Translations under genes and position numbers: made by a program
Shown here: positions 8,926-20,821 of the stretch, in pieces
How positions within the stretch are numbered: the first letter of the stretch is position 1
How the letters are laid out: every line of letters starts with the position of its first letter
The notes under the pieces: model-generated
What the model saw: the letters and a program-made list of their open reading frames with translations, nothing else
What the model was told of the DNA's origin: nothing
Databases searched by the model: none
Assembly: GCF_037038585.1 (NCBI RefSeq)
Contig: NC_092520.1
Span: forward strand, 7,580,501 to 7,644,500
Direction of reading: 5' to 3'
DNA: 64,000 bases
Source of the DNA: Patagioenas fasciata
Lineage: Eukaryota; Chordata; Aves; Columbiformes; Columbidae

Positions 8926-11734
8926 AAGTATCAAGTCTAGGTAAGCTTTGGTCTTTCAGGATTTCTCCCTAAGGAAGTGAACCACAGCTCTGTAGTCTTC
9001 CTGCAAAGCCTGACCTTGCTGCGAGAGATCATACTATCTCATTTTCTGCCTGACTTAGCTATGCTGCAATTCTTCCCAGTGAAAAATAGTCCAGTTCCCA
9101 TTATTAGCAGAGTAAAAGTTCTCCCTGCTGTCCTGAAGTAGACATCTTAAGGATACCTCTAGGCTTTACCCACTGCTTTGGCTCAGGCCTCCGTTGGATT
9201 TCCTGCACATGGGAAACTGAATGCCATTGAAGATGCCACGACTAGACAAGCACCCAGAGCCCAGCAAATGTGACACAGACCTAGGGGCAGCCTTTCCCTT
9301 TTGGGGGCACTGCTGGAGGCCAGAGGACACAGCTGTGGAATCTCAGATCATTCCCAAATGATGCCCAGGGCTAGGCTACTGCACCAAGCCCTCGATATGC
9401 GCTCGCTGTGCCTTCGGTGTGGACACCGAGTGCAAAGAGGGACACCAAAGTTAGAGGGAGCAAAATCCCACCCGAGTTTGAGTTCCCTCTTCGGCCAAGG
9501 AGATTTGTGTCCTGCATCCCCAGAGCTGAGACCTAGTGGCAGCATTCTCCAGACAGGTCTTTGTAGCTAGCGCAGTGAAGAGCAAATACTGGGGCTAAAG
9601 GACCATTTTTCTTCTTTTTGTTTTCTTTAATGTTTCTCTTTCTTGTTGTAACCGTCCCCATTTGGCAAGGTTCAAGACGTACGAGGTAAAGTACTTATTT
9701 AAAGAAGTTTTGATATTTGAAAAAGAAAGATGTGTCTCGTGTTTGTTAATTGCAAGCACACACTTTTCCTTTAGGAAATGATAGTAATACATGACATTTT
9801 TAAATAATACGAGACATCTTCTCAAATGAAGATCTAGTGAAAAATGAGTTATCCACAGGAAACGGAACAATAGTGTCCGGTATATTGAGATGCTGAAAGC
9901 AACAGGTTGTGCCCATAGCAAAATGCCTGAGTGCAGCTAATTCATTGTGCAGAACTGGGTTCCCGCTGCAGAAATTTAAAAAGCACCAAAAACCACCAAA
10001 TACATGACAGGACTTTGTGTGCTATCATTTGAAACAACACAGTTTAATTTGAAGACCAACCCTTTTATTACGTGCTTTCATTTTATAATAAAGCATATGT
10101 CTCTATAATACACATTCATACACCAAAATGGCCACTGTACTACAAGGCTTTTCTGTGTCACCCTCACATTCAGGTGAACTGCATCACAGACCACTCACTG
10201 CCTCCATTGGGATTGTTCTTCCGTTCAAACCTGCACCAGTTGACCTTGCAGGCTCTTCAGGACTCCCGCTTCGATGAGTTTTACTGATTTTCCTGAGTTT
10301 GTTTTTTACAGGCCTCAAAGCAAGTTTCTCTTGAGCGCTGCCAGGCTGAGGAGCGATGCCGCAATAGAGTGAACACGCGTGGATGCATCCTCGTTCCAGA
10401 ATACCTGTCCAGTCAACCCTGGAAAAGCTCTCAGCTTGCCTCTGGGATGTAGCTCCACAGACACGTTCTTTCAAAGTCAGCGAGATGGGCGCAAAGGACC
10501 AGCATCGCCATAGCGACACACGGCCCATCCAGATGCTCCGATGTTAACGCCGTATGGAAATCATTTCAACGTTTGCTAGCAGTTTTCTCCAACCTGGAGA
10601 AGATGACTTCCAGTGTCCATTCTACTACCTGCAGGAAATTCTTGCAGCTCGGTACGTGCCTTTTGCAGCATGTGCAGCTGGGTACTAGGAAAAGTGCAGT
10701 GACAGGAGCCTTTGGAATGTACTTTCTGCTCTTGCTAGGGACAGCACAGTGGGGCTTGGACAACACCAGTCCATGCATTTGGCTGACACGTTACCATCTT
10801 TCCCCACAGCAGTTCTTCATGTGTCCTGCACACATGCACTTGTCCTGACCCAAGAAAAGCAATGGCTGCTCCCTTCTTGAATGGAGCAAGTTGGTTCAGC
10901 ATCGGTCTGCCGAGAATGAGTAGCTGGAAATCAAACCTGGAGGGTTTGACAGAATGGAAGACGCCAGCCAGCGTGTCCACATGTCCCCACAGGTGACAGG
11001 CACCACCGTGCGTAACGCACTCCACCTATCCGGAAGTTCACATGCCAGCTCCCCACCTTGGAGAGGTGTTCCAGCTGGTGGGCACCTGCTCACGGAGCTG
11101 ATGGGTGAGCCAGCAAGGCCTCCTGCCAGGGCTGGGCTGGGTCTGGGGGCCACGCGGGGCTGCTCTGGCTTAGCGCTGCACGAGTGGAATGTGCCGGCCA
11201 GAGCAGGAGGGCGCGCTGCCTCTCTCCTCGCCTGCGCCGAGGTGGTGCCGGGGCCGCATCGTGCTCCTGGAAGCCCAGGTGTCAGAGCTCATCCAGGAAA
11301 TCCAAGGAGCTACAAGGACAGAGTCAGAAAGAACTGATGAAACAGTGAAGGCAAGAAGAGCCATGACTTAGTAGCCTGTTTTTTGGGAAGACCAATGAAA
11401 AAGAGTCACCCACCCACTACAGTTTTGCCTTGGCCCCTTCTCAACGCCCGCCCTTCTCGGTGTCTACAGCCACTTGGAACAAATCCTTGCTGTGTCTTTG
11501 GCATTCAGACAACATGAAAACTGCACACGCTGGAGCGATATGTTTCTCCTGACATACACGTTCCCCCAAGGGCAGGTGTATGCTGCCTGTCTGGGGCCAT
11601 CTCTGGGCACCTCACCAATATTTCCTGTGTTGAGAGCAGCGGTCAGAGCTTTGAAATAGAGTCAGCGGACTCTGCTGCTACACACCTGGGCTCCTCGTTC
11701 TTCTTGCCTGCTTGGATTTCCTGTTGCCCGTCTC

Positions 11735-14511
11735 TCAGTGCTCCGTTGCCAGCTTCCTCCTCTTGCTCTCAGGTTGCCCATCGCTTGGCTCTTCACGGGA
11801 TGGTCTTCTCTTCCTGTCCAGCCGTGAAGAGCCTGGCAACCTTTGCATTCCATAGTACGGTTAGAAAGGTCAAGCCAGGAGAAACCTGAATCAGTCCTGC
11901 TCTTAATCAAAGCCAGCTCATCTTACCTGCTCTCCTCAGAGGTGCTACTCAGGTGTTCCCTTTCCAGAGTGACTGGAGGCACCTGCAAGGGAAATGGACA
12001 AGTGAGGATGTGACAGGAACCTATTTGCCCAATATCTAGCTCAGCTCTGAACTTTTGCAGAGCTGCAGGCTGGAGGACCTTGCCTGTTCCTGTGGCAGCA
12101 GTCCCACCCTGTAAGGGGGGAGGATTTGTCGTCAAGCTCTTTGTGGCCCTGCCATACCTCTAAGGTAGGAGCTTCTGGCTCTGGTGCTGGCAACTCCTCG
12201 GTGGATGCACTGGGAAGCCCAGCCTCCTCCTCCTCAAAGAGTTCCTCGTGGTGGTCGATGAGGAACTCCAGCAGCTGCGTCACCTGCACACAGCAGCAAA
12301 CCATTGGTTTCCAGCCCGGTGGCTGAGAATGGGTCAGACAGCCCTTCCCACCGCTGAGCCTCACTTCGCTGCAGAAGCTGCAGCTCTGGGGCTGCTCTTC
12401 CCAGCAGCTCCCCCAGCAGCGTTTGCCGAAGACGGGAGGCAGCCAGGACTGTAGCCGGCTGGCTGCTCAACACAGCGTACCTTGCCGGTCACCTGCACCA
12501 GGACGTCCAGCGGCAGCGTGTCCTCCTCCGGTGGGCTGAGGAGGTTCGGCCCCACGCAGATGGCCAGGCTGGCCGCTGTCATCCTGCTGGTGCCGGCATT
12601 GCTGCTGATGGTCTGCAGCAGGGTGAGCAGCTGCTTGAGGAGGAGCAGGTTGGGCTCGGGCAACTTGCTGGCCACGCTGAGGGAACAGGAGCACAAGGTT
12701 AATCCAGGGGACGTTGTCAACACAGATCTAAGGAGGCTGATCTCAGCCAAGCCCAGCCAAGGGAAGGCTCCCTGGCCATGCCTGGTTTACAGCAGAGGGG
12801 CTGCCTTGGCTGAGATACGGCCACCTCCTTCTCTCCCTGCTCTGTTGGCAAGGGTGCCTTGGTGGAGCCACCCGCAATGTCTGCGGGCACTGCCCCAAGC
12901 AGAAAGATGCTTCTGTGGCTCTGGCAGCGCCTGCGCAGCAGCCAGGCTGCGGGCCACACTTACTCCTTCAGCCCCGCCAGCCTCTCCTCCCTGCTGGTGG
13001 TGTGCAGGGCGCTCATCCAGTCCTGGTACAGCTCTGCCTGCAGGAGCTTGGAGGGGATCTTGCGCAGGAACTCCTGCAACGGCAAGGGCTGCGGCTCAGG
13101 CTGTGCCCACTGCCGCCGGGAGCACAGGCAGCATCCCCAGCCCAGCGCTCGGGCTGAGCAGCAGCTCCTGGCTTTGGGCTCCTGCTCTGGCAGGTGCCCG
13201 TCAGCACGGCCAGGGCCGGGAGCTGCCGGGCTCCATGTCAGCAGGGTTCACCTTCAGGATGGCGGCCAGGAGGTGCACCGGCTGGCTTTCCAGCTGCACC
13301 GGGGCGCCGCTGTCCAAAGCCTCCCGCAGCTCCCGGGAGGCGCGCTCGCCGGGCGCCAGCCGGAAGATCCCCTCGGTGGATGGTCCGTGCTCCTGCAGGA
13401 GAGCCAGCAGGTCCTGCGGGGACAGAAGAGGACATTGCTGGGCTGGACACACGTCCTGGGACAAGGCAACCTCCTCAGGGGCAGGAGTGACTGTGGACGG
13501 GTCTGCAGCTCTCATTGGGGCAGGACAGGGACTGGCTGGAGGCTGGTGACGTGGGGAAGAGGCAGCTTTGTCCCCGAGACCCATCTCAGTTACCCTGGAC
13601 TGGAACACCTCCTCTCCAGGGGAGCCAGCAGGATGTGGATGGCCTGCCTAGGGGTGCTTACCTGGATGGCCTGGGGCAGCGAGCCGTCCTGGCTGCAGAG
13701 AGCTGCCAGGGGCCGGCCAAACAGAACCCCCGTGGTGCCAGAGCCTGATGGCTCGGCAGCCTCTGCAGCGTCCGAGGTCCTTCTCCGTGAGAAGGGCCAG
13801 GGCAGCCACCTCCTCCTCCTGCTGGTCCCACCTGGTGCCAAGGAGAAGAGAGCAAAGAGCTATGGAGAAGAAATGCCAGGCAAGCTCTCCTTGACAATCT
13901 CAGTGCTCTTCCCCCACCACCGTGTGCAGGGGAAAAGCATCATTTGGGAGCAAGGGACCCTGGGGGCTCAGCTCCCTCCTGCCACAGAGCCGTGGTACGG
14001 ACGTGCCCTGCGGGAAGGGCAGCAGCAGCCCCATTTCGACAAGAGTGTCCGTCTGGGAGAGGAGGAGAGAAGGGCCGTCCTGCCCCCCATCTTCCCCAAA
14101 CTCACCAGCCGAGCGGCCAACTCCACCTTCGCTGCTGGAGGAGACCAGAGGTGGTGGCTGCTGCTCTGCACCAGCCTGCAAGAAACGTGCTGCGCTCACT
14201 GAACAGCCCTGCAGCAGAAAGGGCCCCCGGCATCCTGCATCATGCCCCGGCCACGTGTGAGAGATGTGGATGGCCCAGATTGCATCCCGACCGATTCTCA
14301 CCTTTGCCCGGCTCTGCCGGAGCAGTGGCTGGCCAGATGGCGGGACAGGCACGCGCTGCTGCACGGGCTCCGGGTCATCCCTGCAGAGCAGAGCAGAGCA
14401 GACGGTGTCGGGCATGAGCAAAGCGGCTGCTGCGGGGTCTGCCTGTGCTGGGCTGTCCCCAAGACGTGGGGGATCTTACCTGGGCCCGCGGCAGCAGTTC
14501 ACCTGGCCCAT
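11735..14511 (-). CDS. TAGAP-like Rho GTPase-activating protein, array copy 2
   Basis: This gene has the same ten-exon structure as copy 1 at +9,087: 14480-14511, 14302-14380, 14106-14175, 13662-13831, 13252-13413, 12964-13073, 12481-12676, 12158-12283, 11927-11982 and 11735-11813. All splice dinucleotides, the start codon and the stop are retained, and the frame is open for 359 residues. Coding differences from copy 1 that I see are Cys to Arg in the second exon (VQQCVPV becomes VQQRVPV) and Phe to Leu in the GAP-domain exon (PEPNLLLLKQ). Copy 4 shares the Leu form and copies 1 and 3 the Phe form. The arginine-finger motif is intact. Confidence 0.85.
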
Positions 14512-15056
14512 CCCGGTGAAGACAGTAGACCTGTCACACTGGGTACACAAGTGATCTTCGAGATCCTGCCCAGCAGGCAGTAGAAAGGCTCCCAAAGGGC
14601 GCCCAAGTGCCGAGGATCGCTGCTGGGGAAGAGCTGGGCTCTGCCCCGTGCCGCTCCCTGTTGGCACAGAACCGTTTCCGGGCCAGCGCCGGGTCAACAC
14701 AGCATGGCATTCTAACCGCCGGGGTGGGGGAGGGGCGCTGGGGGTCTCCCCAGGATGCCCACATCTCTCGTCCTGGGGAAGCCAGAGCTGGGCACAGCAC
14801 TGCAGGCTGTGGCTCTCCACTGAAACCACTGTCTGTCAACTGAATGCTGGAGACATATAGTCCATCAATAAGTTTACAAATGTCCAGGTAGAAGTGGTGT
14901 TGGCCCTCTCAAGGAAAACTGGAGAGGAGTTTGGCTTTGCCGGCTGCAATAGCCAGAGCAGCTGCATTGCTGCCTTCTTGAGTGAGCAGCTGTCTGCGCA
15001 GCTCCAGGTTTTCACGGATTCAGAGCAGGGAATGTCTCAATACCATCCATTCATGA

Positions 15057-15687
15057 TATTCACGTCTCTTTGGTCAAAAACACACCAGGTCTCCAGTACC
15101 CTTCAGCTTCCTATGTGGTCAATAAAATGTGGTCACCTTCAGCGAGAGAGACTTTCTTCGAATCCTGGGAGTCTGACCATACTCTTTCTTTCATTTGTGC
15201 CATTTTGCGGCCTCAGACTGGACCTCTTCTGTTGTTATTTAGGGTACCTTGCCCCTTGACTCCTCATACGAGTATTTGGTCTTAATCAACAGCTGTCGTG
15301 GGACAGGTAACTTGTCCAAACCATCCTGCCAATCTTCTAGCTTGGGCAGGGGATACGTCAGTGTCTTCTTCCCCGTCCCTGTCCTTTCTCACGGCTTCTT
15401 ACACCCCCGTTCCGACTGGTCATCCTCTGCTCGCATTAGTCTTTCCAACAACTCTTCCCTAGGTTAGCAGATATTCGCCCTTCATTCTTCTAATCGCAGC
15501 TGCAACGTTTTAACTAGATCTCATACAGATGCAATAGACTGGCTTTCGGTGTAACGTTGTTGTTCTTTCTCTTCTGCCGCAGCTATCAAGGCTGCACCTG
15601 ACACTGCACACACCATAGATTTTCCTTTGCCCTTTTGCCCCTGAGCCTTGGGCCGCAAGACAGGAATTGGGTCAACAGGTAATTGTC
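15057..15687 (-). mobile_element. Decayed endogenous retrovirus gag remnant, copy 2
   Basis: This is the copy-2 equivalent of the gag-like remnant, with the same stops and frame breaks. It was amplified with the array unit rather than inserted independently. Confidence 0.58.
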
Positions 15688-16259
15688 AGTTATGCCAGTT
15701 TTTCTGAGTCCAGTCCAATCCCAGTGGTGAGAGCTTGGAGTTCTGATCCTCCAAAAAGTAAAGAAGTATTTAGGATGGTTTTCTATCTTTTCAGACTATG
15801 GGAGTGCTCTTCTAGAGGGGTGCTGTTGTGTATTGATAAGGATCATGGCCAAAACATTGTGGCCAAAATAGTCCATGCAGTCACATGAGATGACACATTC
15901 AGTATAGGGTGAGCCGCGCTATACATTTCAACGACAAGCTAATGAGCAACAGCCCAGGCCAGCTGGCCGATTCCGGAGGTGGGGAATGAGCTGGAGGGCA
16001 CATAGCCACATCTTCTGATGTGCCCAGCTTGGCAAACAAAGGAGAAAAGCTGAGACCCTTCAACATGGCCCGACACTTGTCGAGACTTCTCGATCTTTTC
16101 CAATCACCTCTTCCTCCCCCAGACTCTCCTCTACTTGGAGAGCTACAAAAAAGCTCACCTAAAACAGCACTGACAGGGAACCCACCACCCTGAGGACCCT
16201 CCGCCCACCAGCCTCGCCGCGGGAACCGGACCAGGCACCGGAGGACGCTGCGCTCCTGA

Positions 16260-16272
16260 ACTACAAACCCCA
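16260..16272 (+). promoter_or_regulatory. ACTAYRNNNCCCR-type motif, copy 2 (also 25347-25359 in copy 3)
   Basis: The string actacaaacccca matches the ACTAYRNNNCCCR promoter motif associated with ZNF143. Copy 3 has the same 13 bases. Copy 1 (7173-7185) has a C-to-A change in the CCC core, and copy 4 lacks the whole region. It lies in the CpG-richer part of the 1.33-kb block, about 1.75 kb upstream of the TAGAP-like start codon. Promoter function is inferred only. Confidence 0.3.
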
Positions 16273-17740
16273 GCATCCTCATCGCGGGACACCGGAGGCC
16301 GTACACCGTCATACGAGTCTCGTCATCCACGCTGTGGAGCCGTGGCAGTGGCTGGATTCCTCACCCTTTTCTTTCTTCCTTTCTCTCTGCTCTTTCCCTC
16401 TCTCCTTTTTTCTATATCCCTGTTTCTTTGTCTCTTCTTCCAGGAGTGGTGAAACATTACTCTCTTTCTCTCTCTCTTATACCTTAGTTTCCTTCCCTCT
16501 CTACCACTCTCTTTCTCTCTTTTCCTTTTGAACATATAAGAGTAACACCATCTTAAGATTTGCTGTTGGGTTCTTGTTAAATTTTGTGTTGGAGCAGCTA
16601 ACAGTTGCCAATACATTGCTTGTAGAAGGACTTTTTGCTGTTATACTTTTGCCAAGCCACTATTCGCTGTAACTAGTACTCCAACACGTACTTCTCGTAA
16701 AACTCAGACTTGAACTGGACCCCCGGAGTGACTGTCTGCCATTCGCTTCGCATAACCGCACAGACTTAACCCAGAGTTCACGCACGCCTGGTCTCACCTG
16801 TTGAGTAAGGGCGCCTGTCGCATTTAGAGTTAGCTCACCTCATCTCTTTGGAAGGGACAGGCACCTTACTTTAGTCAGCTTTGCTGCCCCAATCCCCTCC
16901 TTGAGAGGTATCTTGCATAGTTAGGCTTCTTACCCGTGGGCATTTAGGGGAAGCATTTGACTTTTCCCTCTCACAGAAGTAACCGTCCCAAGGAGACAGG
17001 ACCTCTGTGAACGCTGTTGTGTTCAAAGGAGGAATTTGGCAGCAGCTAAACCCCCTTGCATTCCAGCTTCTCCTCAGTATATTACTGAGGGGTGGGGGCG
17101 GCTGAGCTGAACTTCAGAGTGATGCCCAATCTGATGGCACTCAACAGGCATATTTAAAAGTTTAACACTTTCTGGACACTTCCAACATTAAGCGCCTCTG
17201 TCTGTGACAGCAATGGAAACATCACGATTTGGAGGACCGTGATTAAAGGTGATTGCTAAGGCTGGAACTAAGGCAAAATGGAGGCCAAATGTCAGGAAAG
17301 TGCCAAAACTTCAATACAACATTTTGTAAGAGAAGGAAAGAGAGAGCAAGAGAGAGCCACCATGGTGGATCACGCAATGTCCCGCATGACTGTTGTCTTC
17401 TTCTCCTGGAGACGGGTGGTGGGAGGAGAGTCCCGGGTGGGAAGCGCCTGTCGTGGGTTTTCAGAGTCTCCACCGCCGTGAGGATCTCTGGCTCCTGCTA
17501 CGTCTGCACCGTCCATGAACGCTGTGGCACTGCGCACGTGTAGAGCATCCATACAACACACGGACACCGTCCACGCCAGGACCGCGTGGTACGTGCAGCT
17601 TTGGAGCTCATGGGCTGAGCAGCCAGAGCGGTCCCAGTCACCGGGAGATCCCCGTACCTCTGGGGGACCAACTCCTGTCCTCGTTTCAGTGTATCAGGAA
17701 GCAGGGACTGCTGTGGTTTCCATTGAGCCCAGTGTCTATT

Positions 17741-18012
17741 GACTGAATGCTGGAGACAGGGCCTTGTCCTTGAAATGGCTTTCAATAGCACCCAGGATCA
17801 TCCTCGCCATCACTTTCCCAGAAACCGAGGTTAGACTAGGAGTTCTGTTCTTCCCAGAGACTTCCCTCACGCCCTTCTGATACACTGGACGAGCACTGCG
17901 GAGCTTCCAGTCGGCAGGGACCTGCCCATATTCCCAGACCTTTGCAAGATGATGGCAAAGGGTCCTGCCGTGACACCCGCAGAATCCTTCAACTCAAAGG
18001 ACCGGGAACCCC
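17741..18012 (-). mobile_element. CR1-like LINE reverse-transcriptase fragment, copy 2
   Basis: This is the copy-2 equivalent of the CR1 fragment, with two base changes relative to copy 1 (one changes Gly to Ser just before the LTSVSGK motif). Confidence 0.7.
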
Positions 18013-20821
18013 AAGTATCAAGTCTAGGTAAGCTTTGGTCTTTCAGGATTTCTCCCTAAGGAAGTGAACCACAGCTCTGTAGTCTTCCTGCAAAGCCTGA
18101 CCTTGCTGCGAGAGATCATACTATCTCATTTTCTGCCTGACTTAGCTATGCTGCAATTCTTCCCAGTGAAAAATAGTCCAGTTCCCATTATTAGCAGAGT
18201 AAAAGTTCTCCCTGCTGTCCTGAAGTAGACATCTTAAGGATACCTCTAGGCTTTACCCACTGCTTTGGCTCAGGCCTCCGTTGGATTTCCTGCACATGGG
18301 AAACTGAATGCCATTGAAGATGCCACGACTAGACAAGCACCCAGAGCCCAGCAAATGTGACACAGACCTAGGGGCAGCCTTTCCCTTTTGGGGGCACTGC
18401 TGGAGGCCAGAGGACACAGCTGTGGAATCTCAGATCATTCCCAAATGATGCCCAGGGCTAGGCTACTGCACCAAGCCCTCGATATGCGCTCGCTGTGCCT
18501 TCGGTGTGGACACCGAGTGCAAAGAGGGACACCAAAGTTAGAGGGAGCAAAATCCCACCCGAGTTTGAGTTCCCTCTTCGGCCAAGGAGATTTGTGTCCT
18601 GCATCCCCAGAGCTGAGACCTAGTGGCAGCGTTCTCCAGACAGGTCTTTGTAGCTAGCGCAGTGAAGAGCAAATACTGGGGCTAAAGGACCATTTTTCTT
18701 CTTTTTGTTTTCTTTAATGTTTCTCTTTCTTGTTGTAACCGTCCCCATTTGGCAAGGTTCAAGACGTACGAGGTAAAGTACTTATTTAAAGAAGTTTTGA
18801 TATTTGAAAAAGAAAGATGTGTCTCGTGTTTGTTAATTGCAAGCACACACTTTTCCTTTAGGAAATGATAGTAATACATGACATTTTTAAATAATACGAG
18901 ACATCTTCTCAAATGAAGATCTAGTGAAAAATGAGTTATCCACAGGAAACGGAACAATAGTGTCCCGTATATTGAGATGCTGAAAGCAACAGGTTGTGCC
19001 CATAGCAAAATGCCTGAGTGCAGCTAATTCATTGTGCAGAACTGGGTTCCCACTGCAGAAATTTAAAAAGCACCAAAAACCACCAAATACATGACAGGAC
19101 TTTGTGTGCTATCATTTGAAACAACACAGTTTAATTTGAAGACCAACCCTTTTATTACGTGCTTTCATTTTATAATAAAGCATATGTCTCTATAATACAC
19201 ATTCATACACCAAAATGGCCACTGTACTACAAGGCTTTTCTGTGTCACCCTCACATTCAGGGGAACTGCATCACAGACCATTCGCTGCCTCCATTGGGAT
19301 TGTTCTTCCGTTCAAACCTGCACAAGTTGACCTTGCAGGCTCTTCAGGACTCCCGCTTCGATGAGTTTTACTGATTTTCCTGAGTTTGTTTTTTACAGGC
19401 CTCAAAGCAAGTTTCTCTTGAGCGCTGCCAGGCTGAGGAGCGATGCCGCAATAGAGTGAACACGCGTGGATGCATCCTCATTCCAGAATACCTGTCCAGT
19501 CAACCCTGGAAAAGCTCTCAGCTTGCCTCTGGGATGTAGCTCCACAGACACGTTCTTTCAAAGTCAGCGAGATGGGCGCAAAGGACCAGCATCGCCATAG
19601 CGACACACGGCCCATCCAGATGCTCCGATGTTAACGCCGTATGGAAATCATTTCAACGTTTGCTAGCAGTTTTCTCCAACCTGGAGAAGATGACTTCCAG
19701 TGTCCATTCTACTACCTGCAGGAAATTCTTGCAGCTCGGTACGTGCCTTTTGCAGCATGTGCAGCTGGGTACTAGGAAAAGTGCAGTGACAGGAGCCTTT
19801 GGAATGTACTTTCTGCTCTTGCTAGGGACAGCACAGTGGGGCTTGGACAACACCAGTCCATGCATTTGGCTGACACGTTACCATCTTTCCCCACAGCAGT
19901 TCTTCATGTGTCCTGCACACATGCACTTGTCCTGACCCAAGAAAAGCAATGGCTGCTCCCTTCTTGAATGGAGCAAGTTGGTTCAGCATCGGTCTGCCGA
20001 GAATGAGTAGCTGGAAATCAAACCTGGAGGGTTTGACAGAATGGAAGACGCCAGCCAGCGTGTCCACATGTCCCCCCAGGTGACAGGCACCACCGTGCGT
20101 AACGCACTCCACCTATCCGGAAGTTCACATGCCAGCTCCCCACCTTGGAGAGATGTTCCAGCTGGTGGGCACCTGCTCACGGAGCTGATGGGTGAGCCAG
20201 CAAGGCCTCCTGCCAGGGCTGGGCTGGGTCTGGGGGCCACGCGGGGCTGCTCTGGCTTAGCGCTGCACGAGTGGAATGTGCCGGCCAGAGCAGGAGGGCG
20301 CGCTGCCTCTCTCCTCGCCTGCGCCGAGGTGGTGCCGGGGCCGCATCGTGCTCCTGGAAGCCCAGGTGTCAGAGCTCATCCAGGAAATCCAAGGAGCTAC
20401 AAGGACAGAGTCAGAAAGAACTGATGAAACAGTGAAGGCAAGAAGAGCCATGACTTAGTAGCCTGTTTTTTGGGAAGACCAATGAAAAAGAGTCACCCAC
20501 CCACTACAGTTTTGCCTTGGCCCCTTCTCAACGCCCGCCCTTCTCGGTGTCTACAGCCACTTGGAACAAATCCTTGCTGTGTCTTTGGCATTCAGACAAC
20601 ATGAAAACTGCACACGCTGGAGCGATATGTTTCTCCTGACATACACGTTCCCCCAAGGGCAGGTGTATGCTGCCTGTCTGGGGCCATCTCTGGGCACCTC
20701 ACCAATATTTCCTGTGTTGAGAGCAGCGGTCAGAGCTTTGAAATAGAGTCAGCGGACTCTGCTGCTACACACCTGGGCTCCTCGTTCTTCTTGCCTGCTT
20801 GGATTTCCTGTTGCCCGTCTC

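Larger units (their letters stand above)
1..9087. repeat. Tandem array copy 1 (9,087-bp unit)
   Basis: The sequence at position 1 recurs at 9088, 18175 and 27262, exactly 9,087 bp apart, with only scattered single-base differences. The start phase is set by the window edge, so the true unit boundary and the number of copies to the left are unknown. The unit holds one TAGAP-like gene on the minus strand (2648-5424), an ERV gag remnant (about 5970-6600), a pyrimidine-rich block (about 6730-8067) and a CR1 reverse-transcriptase fragment (about 8654-8925). Copy 1 carries several private substitutions, including a tight cluster at 5439-5463. Confidence 0.97.
9088..18174. repeat. Tandem array copy 2
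   Basis: This copy is colinear with copy 1 at an offset of 9,087 bp, with no indel seen. It shares a set of single-base variants with copy 4 rather than with its neighbours 1 and 3 (for example the bases equivalent to 863, 1087, 1978, 3557, 4345, 4490 and 4837 in copy 1). It also has private changes, including a Cys-to-Arg change in the second coding exon of its TAGAP-like gene. Confidence 0.97.
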